NCBI RefSeq assembly: GCF_000195635.1
Contig: NZ_GL882614.1
Location: 62,001-126,000 of the forward strand
Reading direction: 5' to 3'
Length of the DNA: 64,000 nt
DNA from: Bacteroides fluxus YIT 12057
GTDB taxonomy: Bacteria; Bacteroidota; Bacteroidia; Bacteroidales; Bacteroidaceae
The translations under genes and the position numbers were made by a program. The first letter of the stretch is position 1. Every line of letters begins with the position of its first letter. The notes beneath the pieces are model-generated. The model was not told the origin of the DNA. It did no database searches and was given only the letters and a program-made list of their open reading frames with translations. This document shows, one piece after another, positions 18,525 through 25,737 of this stretch.

Positions 18525-18612
18525 ACTGAATGGCATTCACTATACGACTGAATGCCATTCAGTCATATACTCAACCCTATTCAATATACGACCGAATAGC
18601 CCCCTCTCAGAT
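18525..18612. repeat. 22-bp direct-repeat array (3-4 units) between the S46 genes
   Basis: Units start at 18525, 18547, 18569 and 18591 (last one diverged). Each begins ACTGAATG/ACTCAACC/ACCGAATA and the first and third end TATACG. The second unit contains a perfect dyad ACTGAATGCCATTCAGT (18547-18563). There is no T-tract, so it is not an intrinsic terminator. Period 22 bp as at 51604. Confidence 0.65.
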
Positions 18613-18633
18613 GTTCTTCTAACGCATATCATC

Positions 18634-20793
18634 ATGAAAAGAATCCTATTATCATTATTCATTACATCTGCTTTTACCACGGCTCACGCAGACGAAGGCA
18701 TGTGGATGCTCACCGACCTGCAAAAGCAGAATGAAGTGGCCATGACAGAACTCGGACTGCTCATCCCCGCCAACCAAATCTACAATCCCGACGGCATTGC
18801 CTTGAAGGATGCCGTAGTGCATTTCGGCGGCGGCTGTACCGGCGAAGTCATCTCTGCCGAAGGACTGGTACTGACCAACCACCACTGCGGCTATGGCGCC
18901 ATACAACAGCACAGCAGTGTGGAGCATGACTATCTGACCGATGGTTTCTGGGCCATGTCACGCAAAGAAGAACTGCCCTGCAAAGGGCTCACCGTTACTT
19001 ACATCGATGAAATACTCGACGTGACGGACTACGTGAACGAACAGTTGAAGACAGATGCAGACCCGAACGGCACGAACTATCTTTCTCCCAAGTACCTCTC
19101 CATGGTAGCAGACCGTTTTGCCTCCGAACAAGGTATCGCACTGACACCGGGACGCAAACTCGAATTAAAGGCATTCTATGGCGGCAACCGATATTACCTG
19201 TTCGTCAAGACCACCTACAACGATATCCGCATGGTAGGCGCTCCCCCCTCCTCCATCGGCAAATTCGGTGCAGATACAGACAACTGGATGTGGCCCCGCC
19301 ATACCGGCGACTTCTCCATCTTCCGCATCTACGCCGACAAAGACGGAAAACCTGCGGAATACAGTAAAGACAATATCCCCCTGAAAGTAAAGAAACACTT
19401 GACCATCAGCCTTGAAGGCTATCGGGAAGGCGACTTCACTTTCATTATGGGCTTCCCCGGACGCAATTGGCGTTACATGATTTCCGACGAGGTGGAAGAG
19501 CGTATGCAGACTACCAACTTCATGCGCCACCACGTACGCGATGTACGCCAGAAAGCCTTGATGGAACAAATGCTGAAGGACGATGCCGTACGTATTCACT
19601 ATGCCAGCAAATATGCCTCCTCTGCTAATTATTGGAAAAACGCCATCGGCATGAACGAAGGCCTTGTCCGTTTGAAAGTGCTGGATACCAAACGCGCGCA
19701 ACAGGAGCAACTTCTAGCCCGCGGACGCGAAAAGGGAGATGACAGCTACCAGAAAGCCTTCGACCGGATACGCAGTATCGTGCAGCACCGACGTCCGGCA
19801 CTCTATCATCAGCAAGCCATCCAGGAGGCATTAATCACAGGACTCGATTTCATGCGAATCCCAAGCACCACCGGATTGGTATCAGCCTTGAAAAGCAAGG
19901 ACAAAGCACGCATCAGGGCGGCAGCCGACAGTCTTCAAGCAGCGGCAGACAAGTATTTCGCCTCTGTCCCCTTCCCGGAAGTGGAACGTACGGTCGGCAA
20001 GAAAATGCTTCAAACCTATATGCAGTATATTCCTGCGGAACAGCGTATCGGCATTTTCCAAATTATCGACAAACGCTTCAAAGGAGACAGTGACGCATTT
20101 ATAGACGCTTGTTTCAAATATTCCATCTTCGGAAGCAAGGAAAATTTTGGCAAATTTATCCGTAAGCCCAGCTTGTATAAAATCAGCAATGACTGGATGG
20201 TATTGTTCAAATACTCCATTACCGACGGCTTGCTGCAAACGGCCATTGCCATGATGGACGCCAACAAGAATTACAATGCCGCACACAAAGTATGGGTAAA
20301 GGGAATGATGGACATGAAACAGGAAGCCGGTATCCCCATTTATCCGGATGCCAACTCTACCCTTCGTCTGACCTACGGGAAAGTGCTGCCATACTCGCCT
20401 TCCGATGGGGTGGAATACGGCTATTATACAACCTTGAAGGGTGCTATGGAGAAAGAAGATCCCAACAACTGGGAATTTGTGGTTCCTGCCCGCCTCAAAG
20501 AATTATACCAGGCCAAAGACTTTGGCCGCTATGCCATGCCCAATGGAGAAATGCCCGTCTGCTTCATTGTCAACACGGACAACACGGGCGGCAATTCCGG
20601 CAGTCCGGTCTTCAATGCCAAAGGTGAACTGATCGGTACCGGCTTTGACCGCAATTATGAAGGCTTGACAGGCGACATCGCCTTCCGTCCTTCTTCCCAG
20701 CGTGCCGCCTGCGTGGATATCCGCTATACACTATTCATTATTGACAAGTATGCCGGAGCTTCACATCTTATTGAAGAAATGACAATCAAGTAA
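18634..20793 (+). CDS. S46 dipeptidyl-peptidase, DPP11-like (Asp/Glu P1)
   Basis: 719 residues, signal peptide MKRILLSLFITSAFTTAHA. Same family and layout as the preceding gene: His84 ([11 protein letters not shown]), Asp226 (RHTGDFS) and Ser655 (GGNSGSPVF, codon 20596-20598). The specificity position, 18 residues after the serine, is Arg673 (codon 20650-20652), the residue that in Porphyromonas DPP11 binds acidic P1 side chains. Thus the tandem pair should divide the work: one enzyme for hydrophobic and one for Asp/Glu penultimate residues. A 13-bp inverted repeat follows at 20834-20898. Confidence 0.92.
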   Translation: MKRILLSLFITSAFTTAHADEGMWMLTDLQKQNEVAMTELGLLIPANQIYNPDGIALKDAVVHFGGGCTGEVISAEGLVLTNHHCGYGAIQQHSSVEHDYLTDGFWAMSRKEELPCKGLTVTYIDEILDVTDYVNEQLKTDADPNGTNYLSPKYLSMVADRFASEQGIALTPGRKLELKAFYGGNRYYLFVKTTYNDIRMVGAPPSSIGKFGADTDNWMWPRHTGDFSIFRIYADKDGKPAEYSKDNIPLKVKKHLTISLEGYREGDFTFIMGFPGRNWRYMISDEVEERMQTTNFMRHHVRDVRQKALMEQMLKDDAVRIHYASKYASSANYWKNAIGMNEGLVRLKVLDTKRAQQEQLLARGREKGDDSYQKAFDRIRSIVQHRRPALYHQQAIQEALITGLDFMRIPSTTGLVSALKSKDKARIRAAADSLQAAADKYFASVPFPEVERTVGKKMLQTYMQYIPAEQRIGIFQIIDKRFKGDSDAFIDACFKYSIFGSKENFGKFIRKPSLYKISNDWMVLFKYSITDGLLQTAIAMMDANKNYNAAHKVWVKGMMDMKQEAGIPIYPDANSTLRLTYGKVLPYSPSDGVEYGYYTTLKGAMEKEDPNNWEFVVPARLKELYQAKDFGRYAMPNGEMPVCFIVNTDNTGGNSGSPVFNAKGELIGTGFDRNYEGLTGDIAFRPSSQRAACVDIRYTLFIIDKYAGASHLIEEMTIK

Positions 20794-20833
20794 TTATTCA
20801 ACGGGAAAAGACAGAGACAAACGATTCTTCTAT

Positions 20834-20898
20834 TTTCAGACAAAAGGACACTAGAACCTATTTCCTTTCTTATGTATCTTTTGTTCTTTTGTCTGAAA
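20834..20898. repeat. Perfect 13-bp inverted repeat downstream of the DPP11-like gene
   Basis: TTTCAGACAAAAG (20834-20846) is exactly inverted as CTTTTGTCTGAAA (20886-20898), with a 39-nt spacer. No T-run follows on either strand, so a simple intrinsic terminator is unlikely; an RNA 3'-end stem or a protein site remains possible. Confidence 0.55.
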
Positions 20899-21005
20899 TT
20901 CAGTCTTCCATCTAAAAAAGGAGTTGTCCCTTCTGTATTTCCCTGAACAATTTATTCTTCCAGTTTGTTATCATTACAAATAAGTAAAAACAAAAAGATA
21001 AAATT

Positions 21006-21302
21006 ATGGAAAAGTTTGAAGAATTGATACAATCAGATAAACCGGTATTGGTGGATTTTTTTGCTACCTGGTGTGGTCCCTGTAAAGCCATGCATCCGGT
21101 ATTGGAAGAGCTCAAAAGTGAGATAGGTGACACTGCACGCATAGCCAAAATAGACGTTGACCAGCATGAAGAACTGGCTGCACGCTACCGCATACAAGCA
21201 GTACCAACCTTCATCCTATTCAAGAGAGGCGAAGCTGTATGGCGCCATTCGGGTGTAATCAGTGGAAAAGAGTTGAAATCCATCATTGAACAAAATGCTT
21301 AA
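21006..21302 (+). CDS. Thioredoxin, cytoplasmic
   Basis: 98 residues, the normal size for a single-domain thioredoxin, with no signal peptide. Active site [14 protein letters not shown], the buried Asp in LVDFF, and the cis-Pro loop [11 protein letters not shown] are all present. It reduces protein disulfides and supplies electrons to reductases. The second thioredoxin gene begins 10 bp downstream, so the pair is an operon of one cytoplasmic and one exported enzyme. Confidence 0.93.
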   Translation: MEKFEELIQSDKPVLVDFFATWCGPCKAMHPVLEELKSEIGDTARIAKIDVDQHEELAARYRIQAVPTFILFKRGEAVWRHSGVISGKELKSIIEQNA

Positions 21303-21311
21303 TTTAAGGAA

Positions 21312-21788
21312 ATGAAGAAAATTATAATCACGTTTGCCCTCATCCTTGCCAGTGTATTGACCTATGCCTGCACAGGCGGGACACAACAGAAAGGCCAAAC
21401 TGAGGGAAAAGAAGCTCCCGCCGAGGGAAGCGTCATCGTAATGAACAAGGATATGTTCATCAAGAATGTATTCGATTATGAGAAATCCAAGGAATGGAAA
21501 TACAAAGGAGACAAACCCGCCATCATCGACCTTTATGCCGACTGGTGCGGTCCCTGCCGCATGACCGCTCCCATCATGAAAGAGCTGGCCAAGGAATATG
21601 CCGGTAAAATCGTCATATACAAAGTCAACGTCGATAAAGAGAAAGAACTGGCTGCCTTGTTCAACGCGACAAGTATTCCCCTTTTCGTGTTTATCCCGAT
21701 GAACGGAGAGCCCCAACTCTTCCGAGGAGCCGCTGACAAAGCCACTTACAAAAAGGCCATTGACGAGTTCCTGCTGAAATCAGAATAA
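21312..21788 (+). CDS. Exported thioredoxin (TrxP-like)
   Basis: 158 residues. N-terminal export signal MKKIIITFALILASVLTYAC followed by a Gly/Gln/Glu linker; Cys20 could be a lipoprotein cysteine, but TYA-C is a poor lipobox, so soluble periplasmic export is equally possible. The thioredoxin fold carries LYADWCGPCRMTAPIMKEL and the cis-Pro loop SIPLFVFIPMNGEP. A periplasmic thioredoxin, TrxP, is known in B. fragilis, and this is likely the same type. Overlaps the convergent PHP gene by 9 bp. Confidence 0.88.
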   Translation: MKKIIITFALILASVLTYACTGGTQQKGQTEGKEAPAEGSVIVMNKDMFIKNVFDYEKSKEWKYKGDKPAIIDLYADWCGPCRMTAPIMKELAKEYAGKIVIYKVNVDKEKELAALFNATSIPLFVFIPMNGEPQLFRGAADKATYKKAIDEFLLKSE

Positions 21789-22631
21789 GATCGGCATCTC
21801 TTTCCATTTGCCGCCGTATAACTCCATCACCGTCTCGTAGCCTGCCCGCTTCAACGCCCGCAATGCTTCGGGACGGCCGTTGTTTATACGCTCCGGATAA
21901 TGAGAGTCACTGTTCACCTGCACACGAATCCCCCAATCATGCAGCAGGGAAAAATAGCGTTCATTGGGATAGAAAGTGCCCAGCTCATGATAGGACTTGG
22001 TGTTGATTTCCACCTGATACCCCCGTCTGGCTATCTCGCTGAAATAAGCGTGAACCAATTCATCATACCAAGGTTCGTCAAGCAAGCCGGGACGATAGCA
22101 GCATGCGTTATAGTGCATCTTGTCTGCATGACCTACAATGTCAAAGCCACCCAGTTCCAGCATCCTCATCAGCCGTTTGTAGTAGAGGCGCACCACACGC
22201 TCCAGATCTCCACCGAAGTGCCCGTCCACCACCTTCCGGAAAGCGTCGGCCGGGACATCCACATCCACCACTTCTCCTCTATCATTGTAGAGCAAATGTA
22301 CGGAGCCGATGCGATAATCCAACGGCAATTCTTTGAAGCGCCGGACAGACGGATTGCTTTCTTCATTCAGATAATCTATTTCCAGGCCAAGATATAATTC
22401 TATGCTCCCGGCATATTGGGCTTTCAAACGACGGAATTCTGAAAGATAATCATCCATACGGTCCCATTCCATCGTCCACGCTGTAGAAAAAGGCAAAGGA
22501 GCATGCGATGAAAAGCCGTAAGATGTAAAGCCTTCACTCAATGCAAAACGCACAAAATCTTCCATCCCGGCACGCCCGTCACAATACAGGCTGTGACTGT
22601 GGTAATTTGTCAAATTTCCTACTTTTCCCAT
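21780..22631 (-). CDS. PHP-domain phosphatase, histidinol-phosphatase-like
   Basis: 283 residues; PHP-fold metal residues are visible: NYHSHSLYCDG (HxH), FSSHAPLP, GLEIDY (Glu), GSVHLL, VGHADKMHY and VNSDSHYPE (DxH). This matches the HisK/HisJ type of histidinol-phosphatase, which hydrolyses histidinol phosphate to histidinol. The same window encodes a bifunctional HisB whose N-terminal HAD domain does that reaction, so either the step is duplicated or this protein has another phosphoester substrate. It is far from the his operon. Confidence 0.8.
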   Translation of the reverse strand: MGKVGNLTNYHSHSLYCDGRAGMEDFVRFALSEGFTSYGFSSHAPLPFSTAWTMEWDRMDDYLSEFRRLKAQYAGSIELYLGLEIDYLNEESNPSVRRFKELPLDYRIGSVHLLYNDRGEVVDVDVPADAFRKVVDGHFGGDLERVVRLYYKRLMRMLELGGFDIVGHADKMHYNACCYRPGLLDEPWYDELVHAYFSEIARRGYQVEINTKSYHELGTFYPNERYFSLLHDWGIRVQVNSDSHYPERINNGRPEALRALKRAGYETVMELYGGKWKEMPILF

Positions 22632-22706
22632 TTCAGCTCCTCACCATTAAATCATTAACTATTCAATTCTTTTCCTTTACTCTTTAAATCTCTTTCATTT
22701 CGAACT

Positions 22707-24590
22707 TCAGTTCGACTCTATCTCGCTCAATTCAAGCCAGCGCAATGTTTTCTCATCAATCAAGTCAGACAATTCCGGCAAGCGCTTTGACTTTGCCGTA
22801 AGCTCCTCCACCGAAAGGGTTCCACTGCACAAAGCCTCTTCAATCGCTTTTTTCTCCGTTTCCAGCCCGGCTATTTCCTGTTCCAATTGTTCAAACTCAC
22901 GCTTTTCCTTGAAAGACATCCGCCGTTTGTCGTTCAGACGTACCTTGGCAGTCTTTTCTTCCTGAACCCTGGAGACTTCTTTTTCTTTCTCTTGATGCAG
23001 TTTAACATCCTTCCAATCACGGTATTGCGTATAGTTGCCGGGGAAATCACGGATATCTCCCTGTCCGTTGAACACCAGCAGATGATCCACCACCTTGTCC
23101 ATGAAGTAACGGTCGTGGCTCACGACAATCACACACCCTTTGAAGTTCTGCAGATACTCTTCCAGAACATTCAAGGTAACGATATCGAGGTCGTTTGTGG
23201 GCTCATCCAAAACCAAGAAATTAGGATTGCGCATCAGAACCGTGCACAGATAGAGGCGGCGGCGCTCCCCGCCACTCAACTTATACACATAGCTATGCTG
23301 GGTTTCGGGAGTAAAGAGAAAATGTTGCAGGAACTGGGATGCCGTCAATCGTTTGCCATTGCCCAACTCAATCACTTCGGCGATGTCCTGTACTACATCA
23401 ATGACTTTCATCTGTTCGTCAAACTGCAAGCCTTCCTGCGAATAATACCCGAAACGCACCGTTTCACCAATATCCAGCGTACCGCTGTCTGCCTGCTCCT
23501 GCCCCATCAGTATCTTGATAAAGGTGGACTTGCCCGTACCATTGTTTCCGACAATCCCCATCTTTTCATAACGGGCGAAAATATAAGAAAAATCATCCAG
23601 TATCTTCAAATCACCGAAGGACTTATACAGGTGGTCCGCCTCAAATATCTTGCTACCAATATAGGATGCCTTGACATCCAGCTTTACATTCTCATTATTG
23701 AACCGCTGCTTGGCCACTTTCTCCAGTTCATAAAAGGCATCTTCACGGTAACGCGCTTTATGCCCGCGGGCCTGGGGCATGCGCCGCATCCACTCCAGTT
23801 CCGTGCGATAGAGGTTATTGGCACGTTCAATTTCCACACTCTTGGCTTCCACGCGCTCCTGCCGTTTCTCCAGATAGTAGCTGTAGTTACCTTTATACTG
23901 GTAAATCTGCCGGTTGTCTATTTCTACAATTTCAGAACATACCCGGTCCAGGAAATAACGGTCGTGCGTCACCATCAGGAGACTGAGGTTATTCCGGCGC
24001 AAATATTCCTCCAGCCACTCGGTCATGTCAAGGTCGAGGTGGTTGGTAGGCTCGTCCAGTATCAGCAGGTCGGGTTCGGTGATCAGAGTATTGGCCAGAG
24101 CCACACGCTTCAGCTGGCCACCGGAAAGTTGTTTCACTTGCTGGTCGAAATCACGGATTTTCAGTTGCGAGAGAATCTGCTTGGCTTTCTGTTCATATTC
24201 CCAGGCTTTTTCATGGTCCATACGGACCAATATCTCATCCAGTCCGGGATGTCCCTCCGTTTCCATGCAACGCTCATACTCCTTAATCAGTTCCACCGTG
24301 CTGTTGCCATGATGGAAACAGGCCTCAAGTACGGTCAGCCCTTCCGGATATTGCGGGTCCTGCTCCAGATAACCTACCCGCAAATCACGCCGGTAGGAAA
24401 TGATACCATTGTCATACCCTTCCTTTCCCGAAAGAATATTGAGTAAGGTTGTCTTACCGCTGCCATTCTTCGCAATCAGTCCCACACGCTGTCCTTCCGA
24501 TAAACCAAAGGATATATTCTCGAACAAAACCAAGTCACCAAATGACTTGGTCAGATTTTCCACCTGAAGTATTGAATTTACTGCTGCCAA
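22707..24590 (-). CDS. ABC-F family ATPase, Uup-like
   Basis: 627 residues with two ABC domains in one chain and no membrane segment. Domain 1: Walker A GLIAKNGSGKTTLLN, signature LSGGQLKRVAL, Walker B LLILDEPTNHLD. Domain 2: GNNGTGKSTFIK, LSGGERRRLYL, LVLDEPTNDLD. A charged linker joins them and a C-terminal coiled coil (KRRMSFKEKREFEQLEQEIAGLETEKKAIEE region) marks the Uup subgroup. ABC-F proteins act on the ribosome or on DNA-related processes instead of transport. Leftward; the PHP gene starts 75 bp downstream. Confidence 0.92.
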   Translation of the reverse strand: MAAVNSILQVENLTKSFGDLVLFENISFGLSEGQRVGLIAKNGSGKTTLLNILSGKEGYDNGIISYRRDLRVGYLEQDPQYPEGLTVLEACFHHGNSTVELIKEYERCMETEGHPGLDEILVRMDHEKAWEYEQKAKQILSQLKIRDFDQQVKQLSGGQLKRVALANTLITEPDLLILDEPTNHLDLDMTEWLEEYLRRNNLSLLMVTHDRYFLDRVCSEIVEIDNRQIYQYKGNYSYYLEKRQERVEAKSVEIERANNLYRTELEWMRRMPQARGHKARYREDAFYELEKVAKQRFNNENVKLDVKASYIGSKIFEADHLYKSFGDLKILDDFSYIFARYEKMGIVGNNGTGKSTFIKILMGQEQADSGTLDIGETVRFGYYSQEGLQFDEQMKVIDVVQDIAEVIELGNGKRLTASQFLQHFLFTPETQHSYVYKLSGGERRRLYLCTVLMRNPNFLVLDEPTNDLDIVTLNVLEEYLQNFKGCVIVVSHDRYFMDKVVDHLLVFNGQGDIRDFPGNYTQYRDWKDVKLHQEKEKEVSRVQEEKTAKVRLNDKRRMSFKEKREFEQLEQEIAGLETEKKAIEEALCSGTLSVEELTAKSKRLPELSDLIDEKTLRWLELSEIESN

Positions 24591-24616
24591 ATTCTCTTTT
24601 ATTTTAATGAAGTTAG

Positions 24617-25438
24617 TTACTGATTGTCAAATATGCTTTTGTAAGTTTCCACCATGTTGCAAGGTACACCGGCTTTCACTTTACTCCATACCAGCTTCAT
24701 CGGATCTATCCGGGCACCGGTAGAAATGTTCAGCAAAACAGGTGCTTCCCGGTTGCCGTCGATCAAGGTACGCCACTCCATATTATCCACCTCATTGGCG
24801 AAAATCACGCAAAGTACGATGCCGAATGCCAGCCAAGCCTCCTTCTTCTTAGGGCCTATCTCTCCTTTGTCTATGATTTGCTGCATCTTGACAACATCTT
24901 CTTCAGCGCCTTGAAAGTCTTTCTTCAATACTTCCTTTACAGCGGAATCCACCCACTCGTAGGCCTCATTAATCTGATAGATCTCGGAAAGGCGGACCGG
25001 AATGATTTCAGCCGGATATTTTATCCCTTCCTTGCGTGTTTCCAACGAAGCTATCACCTTCTCCGCTTCTGTAACGGACTCTCCTTTCTTCACCGTGAAC
25101 GAGCATTCAAAAGCGAGTTCATCGATGCCTGTAATCCAAAGATGGGAAGTATAATATATTCCCTCCTCCTCAAACATTTCCTTACTGTAAGCACACTCCA
25201 GCTTCCCTATCTTCACAAGAGTGGCCGACGTATTTTCTTCCAGTTCCTGCCGCAGGAAATCTCTGCCATACGCCGCATTTCCCTTATAAGCCGAAATACG
25301 GAAATTACCCGTCCAGTCTGCGGGATTGTAGAAGAGGAAAGAGCCTTCCCCATCTTCGAATTCGCTCCAGTCTGCCGGATATATCATTGAAAACCATGCC
25401 CCCGGAGAGATAAATTTCTTGCCTTGTTCCATATACAT
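24617..25438 (-). CDS. DUF3805/DUF3806-like protein
   Basis: 273 residues, no signal peptide and no membrane segment. The N-terminal ~110 residues (MYMEQGKKFISPGAWFSMIYPADWSEFEDG ...) form the beta-rich domain of Bacteroides DUF3805 proteins, which resembles the Mog1/PsbP fold; the C-terminal part (ACEAFGIVLCVIFANEV-type region, here WLAFGIVLCVIFANEVDNMEW) fits DUF3806. I recognise the architecture but know no function. It ends 26 bp before the ABC-F gene. A TACTTTTG -7 box at 25487-25494 on this strand is its probable promoter. Confidence 0.65.
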   Translation of the reverse strand: MYMEQGKKFISPGAWFSMIYPADWSEFEDGEGSFLFYNPADWTGNFRISAYKGNAAYGRDFLRQELEENTSATLVKIGKLECAYSKEMFEEEGIYYTSHLWITGIDELAFECSFTVKKGESVTEAEKVIASLETRKEGIKYPAEIIPVRLSEIYQINEAYEWVDSAVKEVLKKDFQGAEEDVVKMQQIIDKGEIGPKKKEAWLAFGIVLCVIFANEVDNMEWRTLIDGNREAPVLLNISTGARIDPMKLVWSKVKAGVPCNMVETYKSIFDNQ

Positions 25439-25486
25439 TAACTAATCCTTGCAAAGACAGTACAAACCCATCTTCACTATTTCTCG

Positions 25487-25494
25487 CAAAAGTA
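25487..25494 (-). promoter_or_regulatory. -7 box of the DUF3805-like gene
   Basis: Minus-strand TACTTTTG, matching TAnnTTTG, about 49 nt before the start codon at 25438 and just downstream of the terminator at 25524-25558. Confidence 0.5.
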
Positions 25495-25523
25495 ACATTA
25501 CCACCGCTGATATGCAAACAAAT

Positions 25524-25558
25524 AAAACAAAAACAGCCGATTCTCACGAACCGGCTGT
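25524..25558 (-). terminator. Intrinsic terminator downstream of susD-like gene
   Basis: On the minus strand ACAGCCG (25552-25558 side) pairs with CGGCTGT (25533-25539), followed by TTTTGTTTT (25532-25524). It closes leftward transcripts from the SusC/SusD pair or from the putative small RNA. Confidence 0.8.
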
Positions 25559-25642
25559 CCCAATCATCATCTATGAATGAAGACCTTTAGAGCCTTCAAT
25601 AGTATATTTCAATTAATGAAAATCCATGAAATCTTTAATTTT
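25524..25642 (-). ncRNA. Candidate small RNA 3' of the SusC/SusD pair
   Basis: A perfect -7 box, TATCTTTG, lies on the minus strand at 25649-25656, directly after the susD-like stop, and an intrinsic terminator ends at 25524. Together they could define an RNA of roughly 115 nt with no reading frame. The -33 match is weak (ATTG at 25673-25676, spacing 16). Small RNAs linked to polysaccharide-utilisation loci are known in B. thetaiotaomicron, but this one is only a prediction. It fills most of the 299-bp gap between susD and the DUF3805-like gene. Confidence 0.3.
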
Positions 25643-25737
25643 CAGATGCAAAGATAATCAATGAAATAAATACAATCCTAAGTTTTTAAGATATTTAAAA
25701 GAAGATTCTATAAACTACGGGATTTTATCGATGAAAA

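Noticed and set aside
22887..24446. Long plus-strand open frame (over 500 codons) opposite the ABC-F gene
   Set aside because: It is the antisense of a clear ABC-F ATPase, shows no family motif and has unnatural composition; a by-product of codon bias.
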